A DNA stretch of 64,000 bases from Miltoncostaea sp963823515. Lineage in GTDB: Bacteria > Actinomycetota > Thermoleophilia > Miltoncostaeales > Miltoncostaeaceae. The stretch lies in assembly GCA_963823515.1 (NCBI GenBank), contig CAWGMB010000006.1:124001-188000 (forward strand). Reading direction: 5' to 3'. The notes beneath the pieces are model-generated. The model did no database searches, was not told the DNA's origin, and worked only from the letters and a program-made list of their open reading frames with translations. Made by a program: the position numbers and the translations under genes. Of the stretch, positions 1 to 8,917 are shown one piece after another; position 1 is the stretch's first letter, and each line of letters starts with the position of its first letter.

Positions 1-6
1 GCAATC

Positions 7-2151
7 GTGGCCGTCGGCGTCCTGAATACGACCGGGCAGATCAGTGTCGGCGTGGCGGCGGCGATCGGCGTGATGCTGGTGAGCACGCTCGCGGCGCTCG
101 GCCTGTTCGCCACCCGCGAAGCGGCCGCCCGCACCAGCGGCGTCGAGGCCAGCGTCTGGCGGCTCTTCGCCCGCGGCCTCGCGAGCTGGACGCTCGGCTT
201 CGTCCCCTACATCGCCTTCCTCGCCACCGGCGGGGACGTCCGCAGTCCGGCGGCGTGGTCGCAGATCGGCTTCCTTCTGGCCTACCCCTTCTGGTACCGG
301 GCGCTCTGGCTGATGCGCCAACCCGCCCTGCACGAGTCGCGACTCCAGCGGCTCGAGGGCTGGGTGATCGAGCTCTCGGTGCTCGCGATGCTGTTCATCA
401 TCGTCATCGCGCTCCTCTGGGAGCCGTCGATCCCGGCGATGCAGAACATCGCCCTCCAGGTGCCGGTCGCGCTGGACATGCTCCTCCTCGCCGCCCTCTT
501 CAACGCGGTGCGACGATCGGCGGTCACCCGTCAGACGGCCTTCGTCTGGTTCGCCTATGCATTCATCGCTCTGGCCGCGACCGACGGCCTGGTGACCTAC
601 CTGGTCACCCGCAACGCCTCCGCGCTCGTGGTGGGCACGTCGATGGTCGGCTTCATGCTGGCGATGTCGCTCCTGGCGCTCGCCGCCCGCCGGCCGATCC
701 GCGTCACCGAGGCCCAGGCCGTCCTCGGCCCTTCCAAGACCCTCCTCGCCGCGCTCGCGCTCGCGCTGAGCGGCCCGGCGGGCGCGCTCGCGCCGGCCGG
801 CTTGCGCCCGGTGATCTGGGTCCTCGTGGCCGTCCTCTTCTGGCGCCTGATCGCCCTCCTGCGGATGCACGGCCAAAGCGACACCGACCCGCTGTCCGGC
901 TTCCTCGAGCAGCGCGCCTTCACCCGCCACGTCGCCGGTGTCGCGCAGGCCGCCTCCTCGAGCCGCCCTGCCCTGCTGATCACGGTCGACCTCGACGGCT
1001 TCGGCAAGTGGAACGCGCAGCACGGATACGGCGCCGGGGACCGCCTGCTGTCCGACCTCGCGGCACGCCTGGAGGGCTCAAGCCTGACCGGCGGCGTGTG
1101 GAGCCGCCTCTCCGGCGACCGCTTCGCGTGGATCGGCATCGGACACGCCGCCGAGAGCGGCCGCCAGATGGCGCAGATCGTCCAGGAGATCGCCGCGGGC
1201 AACACCGGAGACCTCGGCGCCCGGGCCGCCTTCGTGGTGCTCCCCGACGACGCCGAGAACGCCATCAACGCGATGGCCGCCGCCGAGGAGAGCCTCGCCG
1301 CGGCGCAGGCCGGCCAGCGCACCGTCGTCGCGTTCGACCGCGGGCGCCTGGACGGCGTGGAGTACGCCGAGGGCTACACCGCGTCGCTCGCCCAGCGCCG
1401 CGAGGCGATCAACGACCTCCTGGCCGCCCCGGCGACCATCACCACCGTCTTCCAGCCGATCGTCTCGCTCGTGGACGGTCGCACCCTGGGCTTCGAGTCG
1501 CTCTCGCGCTTCCGCGCCGAGCCGCAGCGCCCGCCGGACCGCTGGATCGCCGAGGCGCACGCGGTCGGCCTGGGACTGGAGATCGAGGTGGAGTGCGTGC
1601 GCCGGGCCTGCCGCCTACGCGACACCATCCCGGGCGACGCATACCTGTCGGTCAACATGAGCCCCGGCGCGATCCTCTCCCCCGAGATGGAGGAGGCCCT
1701 CGGCCCCGACAGCCTCGAGGGCCTGGTCATCGAGATCACCGAGCACGACGCCGTGAGCGACTACGCCCGGCTCGCCGCCCGGCTCGCCGACTATCGCGGT
1801 CGCGGCGCGAAGGTCGCCATCGACGACGCGGGCGCGGGACACGCATCGATGCGCCACGTCACCCAGCTCTCGCCCGACTACATCAAGATCGACCGCTCCC
1901 TGATCCACGACATCCACCTCGACTACGCCAAGCGCGCGCTGGTGCGCTCGATGGTGACCCTCGAGAAGGACCTCGGCGCCGCCGTCGTGGCCGAGGGGAT
2001 CGAGAGCACGGACGAGCTGCGGACGCTGCGCGAGCTCGGAGTCCCGCTCGGCCAGGGCTACCTTCTGGCGCGCCCTCACCGCGAGCCCGTGCCGGCCCCC
2101 TGGAGCAGCTCCCTGCTGGACCTGGCGGACGCGCCGACCCGGGGCGCCTGA
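7..2151 (+). CDS. Multi-pass membrane protein with degenerate GGDEF and intact-looking EAL domain
   Basis: Likely a c-di-GMP phosphodiesterase with a membrane sensor half. Residues 1-290 hold about eight hydrophobic helices, residues 310-450 a GGDEF-like domain and residues 465-700 an EAL domain. The GGDEF site reads RLSGDRF instead of GGDEF, so cyclase activity is unlikely. The EAL domain keeps the key acidic and basic residues: ESL in place of EAL, VNMSP, EITEHD, IDDAGAG in place of DDFGTG, YIKIDRS, AEGIES and QGYLLARP. From family knowledge these residues bind metal and hydrolyse c-di-GMP. The GTG at base 7 is the first start inside the window. Only six bases precede it, so the true start may lie upstream. 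Confidence 0.85.
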   Translation: MAVGVLNTTGQISVGVAAAIGVMLVSTLAALGLFATREAAARTSGVEASVWRLFARGLASWTLGFVPYIAFLATGGDVRSPAAWSQIGFLLAYPFWYRALWLMRQPALHESRLQRLEGWVIELSVLAMLFIIVIALLWEPSIPAMQNIALQVPVALDMLLLAALFNAVRRSAVTRQTAFVWFAYAFIALAATDGLVTYLVTRNASALVVGTSMVGFMLAMSLLALAARRPIRVTEAQAVLGPSKTLLAALALALSGPAGALAPAGLRPVIWVLVAVLFWRLIALLRMHGQSDTDPLSGFLEQRAFTRHVAGVAQAASSSRPALLITVDLDGFGKWNAQHGYGAGDRLLSDLAARLEGSSLTGGVWSRLSGDRFAWIGIGHAAESGRQMAQIVQEIAAGNTGDLGARAAFVVLPDDAENAINAMAAAEESLAAAQAGQRTVVAFDRGRLDGVEYAEGYTASLAQRREAINDLLAAPATITTVFQPIVSLVDGRTLGFESLSRFRAEPQRPPDRWIAEAHAVGLGLEIEVECVRRACRLRDTIPGDAYLSVNMSPGAILSPEMEEALGPDSLEGLVIEITEHDAVSDYARLAARLADYRGRGAKVAIDDAGAGHASMRHVTQLSPDYIKIDRSLIHDIHLDYAKRALVRSMVTLEKDLGAAVVAEGIESTDELRTLRELGVPLGQGYLLARPHREPVPAPWSSSLLDLADAPTRGA

Positions 2152-2260
2152 GCGCCGGACCCGGCGGTTCCCGAAGGGTCGGATCTGCCCCGCGGCGCAA
2201 GTCGGCCATGTGCGGGCCGATGACGAGGGTGAGTCCCCTGCCCCCATCGATAGGACCGCA

Positions 2261-3031
2261 GTGATCTCCTTCATCACACGCCCCCTGCGTCTCGTCGCCC
2301 TGATCGCACTGGTCGGCGTCGGGGTGGGCGGCTATCTCATCTGGTCGGGCGTCCATTCGAGCACGACCGCGGACCAGGACGGCGCGCTCGCCGACTACCG
2401 TGCGCTCGGCGTCACCGACACCACCCCGATGCCCGGCGCGCCCGCGCCCGGCGTCTACCGCTACCGCGCAACCGGCAAGGAAAGCGCCGGCAGCGGCGTC
2501 ATCTCCGCCGAGCGGCCGCTCCCGGCACAGGCCGTCTACATCATCTCCCCCATCGCCGGCGGCTACCACGAGGACCTGCGCCTCTCCGAGGAGCACGTCG
2601 AAGAGGGCCGTTACGCGGTGAGCGACTCCGCGGTGACGGCGCAGTGGCGCCGCACCAAGGTCACCTTCCTCGGCGTCGGCACGGACGACCGCACCGACGT
2701 GAAGCCCCCGTCGGTCGACCACCCGACGACCTTCACGGTCGGCAAGACCTGGGGCGGCCGCTACACGCTCGGCAGCCTCGGCGTCAGCTACCGCGGCACC
2801 GTGGTCTCGAAGGGCACCGAGACGCTCGACGGGAAGACCATCCCCGTCTACGTCCTGCGTACCGAGAGCACCTTCACGGGCGCCACCCCCGGCACCCGGA
2901 CCGACCTGATCCGCTGGTCGCCGGAGCACTCCCTGCCGGTCACGTGGAAGATCGTGCAGAAGACCGGTGGCGACGCCGAGTTCGCCATCACGGCCAACCT
3001 CCGGCTGGAGAGCGCGGTCCCCGCCCGCTGA
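2261..3031 (+). CDS. Membrane-anchored protein of unknown function
   Basis: 256 aa with an N-terminal transmembrane helix (about residues 8-28, rich in Val, Gly and Ile) followed by an extracytoplasmic domain of about 225 residues with many beta-strand-like stretches. No family recognised. I chose the GTG at 2261 because AGGA precedes it by five bases and the stretch from the alternative GTG at 2210 has much weaker third-position GC. The protein sits 109 bases after the EAL protein on the same strand and ends at a strong hairpin. It could be a secreted or lipoprotein-like accessory, but nothing in the sequence names its role. Confidence 0.6.
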   Translation: MISFITRPLRLVALIALVGVGVGGYLIWSGVHSSTTADQDGALADYRALGVTDTTPMPGAPAPGVYRYRATGKESAGSGVISAERPLPAQAVYIISPIAGGYHEDLRLSEEHVEEGRYAVSDSAVTAQWRRTKVTFLGVGTDDRTDVKPPSVDHPTTFTVGKTWGGRYTLGSLGVSYRGTVVSKGTETLDGKTIPVYVLRTESTFTGATPGTRTDLIRWSPEHSLPVTWKIVQKTGGDAEFAITANLRLESAVPAR

Positions 3032-3035
3032 TCGC

Positions 3036-3074
3036 CCGCCGCCCCCGGTCCGCCGCGCGGACCGGGGGCGGCGG
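3036..3074. terminator. 17-bp perfect hairpin between convergent genes
   Basis: A 17-bp perfect stem (3036-3052 pairing with 3058-3074) with a five-base loop lies exactly between the stop at 3031 on the plus strand and the stop of gcvPB at 3079 on the minus strand. There is no T-run on either side. Position and strength suggest a bidirectional terminator. Confidence 0.75.
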
Positions 3075-3078
3075 CTGG

Positions 3079-4623
3079 CTACTCGGGGCGGGCCTGGCGC
3101 ACCACGGGGTTGCGCGCCGCGGCGGCCTCGTCGAGGCGCCGGACCGGGGTGCTGTAGGGGGCGTTCTGTGCGATGGCCGGGTCCGCGGCCGCCTCGCGCA
3201 GGATCTCCCCGATCGCGTCGGCGAACTCCTCCAGGGTCTCCCGGGTCTCGGTCTCGGTGGGCTCCACGAGAAGGGCCTCCTCGACCAGCAGGGGGAAGTA
3301 CACCGTGGGCGGGTGGTAGCCGAAGTCGAGCAGCCGCTTGGCGAGGTCGGCCGTGCGGATGCCGAGGTCGCGCTTCATCGGCGCGCCCGAGAGGACGAAC
3401 TCGTGCATGCAGCGCTCGCCGAACGCGAGCGGCAGATACGGGGCGATCTCCGGCCGGCGCAGCAACGCGAGCAAGTAGTTCGCGTTCAGCACCGCGATCT
3501 CCGACGCCTCTCGCAGGCCGGCCGCTCCGAGCGAGCAGATGTAGGCGTACGAGCGCACGAAGACGCCGTAGTTGCCCTGGAAGCCGCGCAGGCGCCCGAT
3601 CGACTTGGGCCGGTCCTCCTCCAGGTCGAAACGCGCCGGCCCGCCGTCCTCGCCCTCGGCCCGGACGATGCGGGGCACCATGAGGTACGGCTCGATCCGG
3701 TCGGAGACCGCGATCGGCCCGGCGCCCGGGCCGCCGCCGCCGTGGGGCTGGGTGAACGACTTGTGCAGGTTGAAGTGCACGATGTCGAAGCCCATGTCGC
3801 CCGGGCGGCTGATGCCCATGACCGCATTCAGGTTGGCGCCGTCGTAGTAGAGCGTCGCCCCCGCGTCGTGGGTGATGCGGGCGATCTCCTCGATGTTCGG
3901 GTCGAAGAGCCCCAGGGTGTTGGGGTTCGTCAGCATGAGGCAGGCGACCCTGTCATCGGCCTTGCGGCGCAGGTCCTCCAGGTCGACGCCCCCGTCGGGC
4001 GAGGTGCCGACCTTGACCACCTCGTAGCCGGCCATCGTCACGGTGGCCGGGTTGGTGCCGTGCGCGGTGTCGGGCGTGAGCACGAGGGTGCGCTGGTCGC
4101 CGCGGTCCTCGTGGTAGGCCCGGGTGAGCAGCACGCCCGCGAGCTCGCCGTGCGAGCCCGCGCTCGGCTGCAGCGAGACGTGCGGCAGGCCCGAGACCTC
4201 CGCCAGCGCCCGCTCCAGGTTCCACATCAGCTCGAGTGCGCCCTGGGCGCGGGCCGGCGCCTGCAGGGGGTGCAACCGGGCGTTGCCCGGCAGCGCCGCG
4301 ACGCGCTCGTGGAGCTTGGGGTTGTGCTTCATCGTGCAGGATCCAAGCGGATAGAAGCCGCTGTCGAGGTCGAAGTTGCGCTTGGAGAGGCCGTTGAAGT
4401 GACGGACGATCTCCGGCTCGGCGATCTCGGGCAGCTCGGCGGGCGCCTCGCGGCGCAGCCGCGCCGGGATGAGCTCGTCGATCGGGCGCTCGGGCACGTC
4501 GAGCGTCGGCGGGCTGAAGGCGCGGCGCCCCGGGCGGGAGCGCTCGTAGATCGTGAGGACCTCCTCGCGCTGCTGGGGGGTCTGGACGACGGCGCCGGAG
4601 CCGTTTCCATCGCCCGCGCTCAT
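3079..4623 (-). CDS. gcvPB: Glycine dehydrogenase (decarboxylating) subunit 2
   Basis: The PLP-binding half of the split P-protein of the glycine cleavage system. With subunit 1 it decarboxylates glycine and passes the aminomethyl group to lipoyl-GcvH. 514 aa. The PLP lysine is about K288 in HFNLHKSFTQPHGGGGPG, the hallmark of this subunit, and the Gly-rich loop follows directly. The ATG overlaps the stop of gcvPA by four bases (ATGA), which implies translational coupling. Last gene of the gcvT-H-PA-PB operon. The split form occurs in Firmicutes and several actinobacterial lineages, whereas many other bacteria have one fused ~950-aa protein. Confidence 0.96.
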   Translation of the reverse strand: MSAGDGNGSGAVVQTPQQREEVLTIYERSRPGRRAFSPPTLDVPERPIDELIPARLRREAPAELPEIAEPEIVRHFNGLSKRNFDLDSGFYPLGSCTMKHNPKLHERVAALPGNARLHPLQAPARAQGALELMWNLERALAEVSGLPHVSLQPSAGSHGELAGVLLTRAYHEDRGDQRTLVLTPDTAHGTNPATVTMAGYEVVKVGTSPDGGVDLEDLRRKADDRVACLMLTNPNTLGLFDPNIEEIARITHDAGATLYYDGANLNAVMGISRPGDMGFDIVHFNLHKSFTQPHGGGGPGAGPIAVSDRIEPYLMVPRIVRAEGEDGGPARFDLEEDRPKSIGRLRGFQGNYGVFVRSYAYICSLGAAGLREASEIAVLNANYLLALLRRPEIAPYLPLAFGERCMHEFVLSGAPMKRDLGIRTADLAKRLLDFGYHPPTVYFPLLVEEALLVEPTETETRETLEEFADAIGEILREAAADPAIAQNAPYSTPVRRLDEAAAARNPVVRQARPE

Positions 4624-6005
4624 GCCCCCGCCCCCGATCCGGCCAGGGCGCGCGACTCGGCGGCGACCGCCCGGCCCAGCACGTCGGCGAGGCGGTCGAT
4701 GTCGGCGCGCGAGCGCTGCTCGGTGATGGCGACCAGCAGGCCGTCGGCGTGCTCGGGGTACTCGCGCCCGAGCGGGTGGCCGGCGTTGACTCCCTCCGCC
4801 GCGCAGCGCTCCACCACGGCCTCGACCGGGGCGTCGAGCGACAGGGCGAACTCGCGGGCGATCGGCTGGTCGTGCAGCGCGCTCACGCCGGGGAGCGCGC
4901 TCAGCGTGCGGCGTGCGTAGTCGGCCCTGCGCAGCATCAGCTCGGCCAGCTCCACGGCGCCGCGCTTTCCGAGCCAGGACAGGTAGATGACCCCGGCGAG
5001 GGCGTTCAGCACCTGGGCGGTGCAGATGTTGCTCGTCGCCTTCTCGCGGCGGATGTGCTGCTCGCGCGTCTGGAGCGTGAGCACGAAGCCGCGGCGGCCG
5101 TCCACGTCGCGGGTCTCGCCGGCGATGCGGCCCGGCATGCGGCGGATGTGCTGCTCGCTGGCGGCGAAGAAACCGAACGAGGGGCCGCCGAAGTCGAGGC
5201 GGTTGCCGAGCGACTGGCCCTCCCCCACCGCGACGTCGATCCCGAGCTCGCCCGGCGTCTTCAGGATCGCGAGCGGCAGCGGGTCGCAGGCGCAGACCAC
5301 GAGCGCGCCGACGGCCTTCGCCGCCGCCACGATCGGCTCGAGATCCTCGACGGCGCCGAGGAAATTCGGCTGCTGGACGATGACCGCCGTGGTGTCGGGG
5401 CCGATCCGGGCCTCGAGCCCGGCCAGGTCGGTTGCGCCCTCCGCCAGGGGCGTCTCCACGACCGACTGGCCGTAGCCGGGCGCCAGGGTGGCCAGGGTGG
5501 CCCGGCTGTGCGGATGGACCCCGCGCGACACCACGACGTCGCGGCGCCCGTTGGCGAGCTTCGCCAGGTAGGCGGCCGAGCCGACGGCCGAGGGCCCCTC
5601 GTAGAGGGACGCGTTCGACACCGGCAGGCCGGTCAGCTCGCTGATCGCGGTCTGGTACTCGAACATCACCTGCAGCCCGCCCTGGGAGATCTCGGGCTGG
5701 TAGGGCGTGTAGGGCGTGAGGAACTCGGAGCGCTGCAGGATCGAGTCGATCAGCGCGGGGACGTAGTGGTCGTACATCCCGGCGCCGAGGAACGTGATCT
5801 CGTCATCCGCGCTGACGTTGCGCGCCGCCAGGCGGCCGAGGTGCGCGAAGACCTCCTGCTCGGCGAGCCCATCGGGGAGGTCGAGCGGCCGGTCGAGGCG
5901 CAGCGCGGCGGGGATGGAGTCGAACAGCTCCTCGATCGAGGCGACCCCGATGACCGCGAGCATCTCCCGCAGGTCGTCGTCGGTGAGGGACGTGTAGCGG
6001 CTCAT
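4620..6005 (-). CDS. gcvPA: Glycine dehydrogenase (decarboxylating) subunit 1
   Basis: The second half of the split P-protein, 461 aa, partner of GcvPB. The chain starts MSRYTSLTDDDLREML, like family members, and contains the conserved YTPYQPEISQGGLQ stretch near residue 115 and the SLYEG segment near 135. I chose the ATG at 6005 because it forms ATGA with the gcvH stop; a reading frame extending upstream into gcvH is an artefact. No lysine-PLP motif is expected in this subunit and none is seen. Confidence 0.95.
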   Translation of the reverse strand: MSRYTSLTDDDLREMLAVIGVASIEELFDSIPAALRLDRPLDLPDGLAEQEVFAHLGRLAARNVSADDEITFLGAGMYDHYVPALIDSILQRSEFLTPYTPYQPEISQGGLQVMFEYQTAISELTGLPVSNASLYEGPSAVGSAAYLAKLANGRRDVVVSRGVHPHSRATLATLAPGYGQSVVETPLAEGATDLAGLEARIGPDTTAVIVQQPNFLGAVEDLEPIVAAAKAVGALVVCACDPLPLAILKTPGELGIDVAVGEGQSLGNRLDFGGPSFGFFAASEQHIRRMPGRIAGETRDVDGRRGFVLTLQTREQHIRREKATSNICTAQVLNALAGVIYLSWLGKRGAVELAELMLRRADYARRTLSALPGVSALHDQPIAREFALSLDAPVEAVVERCAAEGVNAGHPLGREYPEHADGLLVAITEQRSRADIDRLADVLGRAVAAESRALAGSGAGA

Positions 6006-6400
6006 AGGCCCGCGAGGTAGGCGCGGTAGGCCGGCTCGTCCATCAGGGAGTCGAGCTCGGACGGGTCCGAGAGCTTCACGCGCACCAGCCACCCCTCACC
6101 GTAGGGATCCTCGTTCACCACCTCGGGACGGTCGTTGACGGCCGGGTTGACCGCCGTCACCTCGCCGCTCGCGGGGGCGAAGATGTCCGAGACGGCCTTG
6201 ACCGACTCGAGCTCGCCGTAGGGGGCGTCCTTGGTGATCGTCGCGCCCACCTGGGGCGGGTCGTAGTAGACGACCTCGCCGAGGGCATCCTGGGCGTACC
6301 AGGTGATTCCGAAGACGTGCTCGTCGCCGTCGGCGCGCACCCAGTCGTGCTCGGGGTGGTAGCGCAGGTCCGCGGGGTAGGTCTCGTCGGCGGCAGCCAT
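6002..6400 (-). CDS. gcvH: Glycine cleavage system H protein
   Basis: The lipoyl carrier that shuttles the aminomethyl intermediate between the P, T and L proteins. 132 aa, the usual length. The lipoylation lysine is K68 in GELESVKAVSD, and residues 13-22 (LRYHPEHDWV) match the family start. Lies 10 bases after gcvT and overlaps gcvPA by four. The L protein (dihydrolipoamide dehydrogenase) and lipoate enzymes are not in this window. Confidence 0.97.
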   Translation of the reverse strand: MAAADETYPADLRYHPEHDWVRADGDEHVFGITWYAQDALGEVVYYDPPQVGATITKDAPYGELESVKAVSDIFAPASGEVTAVNPAVNDRPEVVNEDPYGEGWLVRVKLSDPSELDSLMDEPAYRAYLAGL

Positions 6401-6410
6401 CAGGTCTCCT

Positions 6411-7508
6411 TCACTCCTTCGGGGATGTCGCCACGAGGGGGCGGCGGGCCGTTCGGGCGGCCTTCGGCTTCCCGCGGACGTCGATGACGATGTCGTGGTC
6501 GGGCGATGCGGATGCCGCCGGGAGGTAGGCCATGCCGATGCCCACGTCGAGTGACGGCGAGAGGGTGCCGCTGGTGACCGTCCCGGCGGGCCGTCCGTCG
6601 ATCAGGACGTCCTGTCCGGCCCGGGGGATGCCCGGCTCGGTCAGCCGGAAGATGGCCAGCCGCTCGGGGGTGCCCTCCTCCACCTGGCGCCGCATGACGT
6701 CGGCGCCGAAGAACCCGCCCCCGGCGATGTCGCAGGCCCATTTCAGGCCCGCCTCGATCGGCGTCCGCCCCCGCGAGAGCTCCTGCCCGTAGAGCGGATA
6801 ACCCATCTCGAGGCGCAGGGTGTCGCGGGAGACGAGGCCGACCGGAGCGGGCGCGCCCTCGACCCCCATGAGCGCGTCCCAGAGCGCCGGGGCACGGTCC
6901 CACGGGCACATCAGCTCGACCCCGGGCTCGCCCGTGTAGCCGGTGCGCGCGATCAGGCACGGCACGCCCCCGATCCGGTCCTCGGCGATGTCGAAGTAGT
7001 CGAGCGAGAACGCGGCGGGCGTCTCGGCGAGCGGTCGCAGGGCGTCGGCCCACCGCGGCCCCTGCAGGGCGAGCATCGCGGTCTCGGAAGAGCGGTCGGC
7101 GAGGTCCGCGCCCGCGGGCAGGCGGTCCTCGAGCCGCTCGCGGCAGGCGGCCACGTTCGACGCGTTGACCACCAGCAGGTACCGGTCGGGCAGGGCATAG
7201 ACGATCAGGTCGTCCACGACGCCGCCGTCGTCCTCGCACATGAGCGTGTACTGACCCTGCCCGGGCCCGATCTGCGCGAGGTCGTTCGTGAGGCAGCGCG
7301 ACAGGCCCTCGCGGGCCTTCGGACCCGACACCTCGAGCTGCCCCATGTGCGAGACGTCGAAGACGCCGCACCCCTCGCGCACGGCCCGGTGCTCGGCCCG
7401 CGCGGTGGAGTAGTAGAGCGGCATGTCCCACCCGGCGAACTCACCCATCCGCGCCCCGAGCGCCCGGTGGCGGTCGTGCAGGGAGGTGTGCGCTGGGGCG
7501 TCCGCCAT
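6411..7508 (-). CDS. gcvT: Aminomethyltransferase (glycine cleavage T protein)
   Basis: Transfers the methylene group from aminomethyl-lipoyl-GcvH to tetrahydrofolate and releases ammonia. 365 aa. Family motifs are visible: MPLYYS near the N-terminus, CGVFDVSHMGQLEVSGP (residues about 42-58), LMCEDDGGVVDDLIVY, and ARTGYTGEPGVEL in the folate-binding part. I chose the ATG at 7508 because TAGCGT lies eight bases upstream, preceded by TGG (an extended -10), and no Shine-Dalgarno sequence is present. That pattern recurs in this window and suggests a leaderless mRNA. First gene of the gcv operon, 55 bases after ftsZ. Confidence 0.95.
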   Translation of the reverse strand: MADAPAHTSLHDRHRALGARMGEFAGWDMPLYYSTARAEHRAVREGCGVFDVSHMGQLEVSGPKAREGLSRCLTNDLAQIGPGQGQYTLMCEDDGGVVDDLIVYALPDRYLLVVNASNVAACRERLEDRLPAGADLADRSSETAMLALQGPRWADALRPLAETPAAFSLDYFDIAEDRIGGVPCLIARTGYTGEPGVELMCPWDRAPALWDALMGVEGAPAPVGLVSRDTLRLEMGYPLYGQELSRGRTPIEAGLKWACDIAGGGFFGADVMRRQVEEGTPERLAIFRLTEPGIPRAGQDVLIDGRPAGTVTSGTLSPSLDVGIGMAYLPAASASPDHDIVIDVRGKPKAARTARRPLVATSPKE

Positions 7509-7516
7509 CCGTCCGG

Positions 7517-7525
7517 ACGCTACCA
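7517..7525 (-). promoter_or_regulatory. Extended -10 promoter of gcvT
   Basis: On the minus strand TGGTAGCGT occupies 7525-7517. It ends eight bases before the gcvT ATG, so transcription would begin at or next to the start codon. No convincing -35 is seen, which fits an extended -10. Inference from pattern only. Confidence 0.45.
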
Positions 7526-7563
7526 CGCGGGCCCGGCGGGACGCCGGTACCCGCGCGGCGGGG

Positions 7564-8724
7564 TCACTTCAGGAAGTCGGGGATCTCCAACGCGTCGTCG
7601 GGGATCTCGAAGCCCTTGCGCTCGGACGATTCGAGGGCGATCGGGGGGCGTCCCGTCTCGACCGGCTGGCGCCGCGCGGGCACCGCCTCGCGCTCGCGCT
7701 CGCGGCGGCCGAAACGCGGCTCGGCAGCCTGGGACGAGGCCGACGCCGCGGTCTCCGATGCGTCGAAGCCGGTGGCGATGACCGTGACCCGCAGGCTGTC
7801 CCCCGCGGCCTCGTCGATGACCGCGCCGAAGATGACGTTGCAGTCGTCGTGGGCGGCCTGGCGGATGATGCCGGCGGCCTCGTCGATCTCGAACAGCCCG
7901 AGGTCGGATCCACCGGTGATGTTGAGGAGCACGCCGGTCGCGCCCGCAACCGTGGTCTCGAGCAGCGGCGACGAGATGGCGGCCTTCGCCGCCTCGGCGG
8001 CGCGGTTCTCGCCGGAGGCGGTGCCGATGCCCATCAGCGACGCGCCGGCGTCCTGCATGATCGTGCGCACGTCGGCGAAGTCGAGGTTGATCAGGCCGGG
8101 GACGGTGATCAGGTCGGTGATGCCCTGCACGCCCTGGCGGAGTACGTCGTCGGCCATGCGGAAGGCGTCGATGATCGACGTCCGTCGCTCGACCACCTGG
8201 ATGAGGCGCTCGTTCGGGATGACGATGACCGAGTCGACCTGCTTCTGGAGCTCCTCGATGCCGTCCTCGGCGCGACGGGTGCGCTGGGCGCCCTCGAACG
8301 AGAACGGGCGGGTGACGACGCCGACCGTGAGCGCGCCCTGCTCCCGCGCGATCTGCGCGATCACCGGCGCGGCGCCGGTGCCGGTGCCGCCGCCTTCGCC
8401 CGCGGTGACGAAGACCATGTCCGCGCCGCGGACGGCCTCCTTGAGCTCCTCGCGGCTCTCCTCGGCGGCGTCGCGCCCGACGCGGGGGTCGGCGCCCGCA
8501 CCGAGGCCCTTCGTGATCGTGCCGCCGATGTGGACCTTCACGTCGGCGTCGCACATCGACAGCGCCTGGGCGTCGGTGTTGACGGCGATGAACTCGACGC
8601 CGCGGACACCCGCGTCGATCATGCGATTGACGGCGTTGACGCCACCCCCGCCGACGCCGACCACCTTGATGACCGCCAAGTAGTTGCTCGTCTCCACCGG
8701 ACTCCCCCGATCGGCACTGCTCAT
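7564..8724 (-). CDS. ftsZ: Cell division protein FtsZ
   Basis: The tubulin-like GTPase that forms the Z ring. 386 aa. The GTP-binding signature GGGTGTG is near residue 112, VGVGGGGVNAVNRMI is near residue 22, and the T7-loop region NLDFADVRTIM is near 207. The C-terminal linker is Ala/Arg-rich and ends in DDALEIPDFLK, the conserved tail peptide that binds partners such as SepF or FtsW. ftsA is absent from this cluster, as in Actinobacteria. ftsZ is separated from ftsQ by 193 bases that hold a consensus promoter and a hairpin-rich leader. Confidence 0.98.
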   Translation of the reverse strand: MSSADRGSPVETSNYLAVIKVVGVGGGGVNAVNRMIDAGVRGVEFIAVNTDAQALSMCDADVKVHIGGTITKGLGAGADPRVGRDAAEESREELKEAVRGADMVFVTAGEGGGTGTGAAPVIAQIAREQGALTVGVVTRPFSFEGAQRTRRAEDGIEELQKQVDSVIVIPNERLIQVVERRTSIIDAFRMADDVLRQGVQGITDLITVPGLINLDFADVRTIMQDAGASLMGIGTASGENRAAEAAKAAISSPLLETTVAGATGVLLNITGGSDLGLFEIDEAAGIIRQAAHDDCNVIFGAVIDEAAGDSLRVTVIATGFDASETAASASSQAAEPRFGRREREREAVPARRQPVETGRPPIALESSERKGFEIPDDALEIPDFLK

Positions 8725-8740
8725 GCGGTGATACAGGAAT

Positions 8741-8804
8741 GCCTCGACCCGCGGTCGAGGCTTGGAATGCGTGCCTCGGGCCGGAAACGACCTGGCTGAG
8801 GCAC
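8741..8804 (-). promoter_or_regulatory. Structured 5' leader of ftsZ
   Basis: Between the predicted start of transcription (about 8814) and the ftsZ ATG lie two perfect stems: a 7-bp stem pairing 8798-8804 with 8771-8777, and a 9-bp stem pairing 8753-8761 with 8741-8749 around a three-base loop. No clear Shine-Dalgarno sequence follows. The leader could set mRNA stability or translation of FtsZ. It matches no riboswitch consensus I know. Confidence 0.45.
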
Positions 8805-8820
8805 GGCTTTGCCAGCCTGA

Positions 8821-8849
8821 AAAGTAGAGACACCCTCCACCCCTGTCAA
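8821..8849 (-). promoter_or_regulatory. Consensus promoter of ftsZ
   Basis: On the minus strand, TTGACA (8849-8844) is followed after exactly 17 bases by TACTTT (8826-8821). This is a perfect -35 with a TAnnnT -10. It gives ftsZ expression independent of the upstream dcw operon, with a leader of about 90 bases. Confidence 0.75.
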
Positions 8850-8891
8850 GCTAGTCTCAGGTACTGCTCGAGGGTTATCACCCCTCGGGGC

Positions 8892-8909
8892 GTGAAGGCT
8901 CGACTTCAC
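8892..8909 (-). terminator. Short hairpin after ftsQ
   Basis: A 6-bp perfect stem (8892-8897 with 8904-8909) begins nine bases after the ftsQ stop. There is no T-run. It could end or attenuate the dcw transcript before the ftsZ promoter, but it is a weak stem. Confidence 0.35.
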
Positions 8910-8917
8910 CAAGAGGG

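Noticed and set aside
2644..4920. Very long plus-strand open frame opposite gcvPB
   Set aside because: It is antisense to a clear gene, rich in Arg, Val, Asp and Gly as expected for antisense of GC-rich coding DNA, and has no domain.
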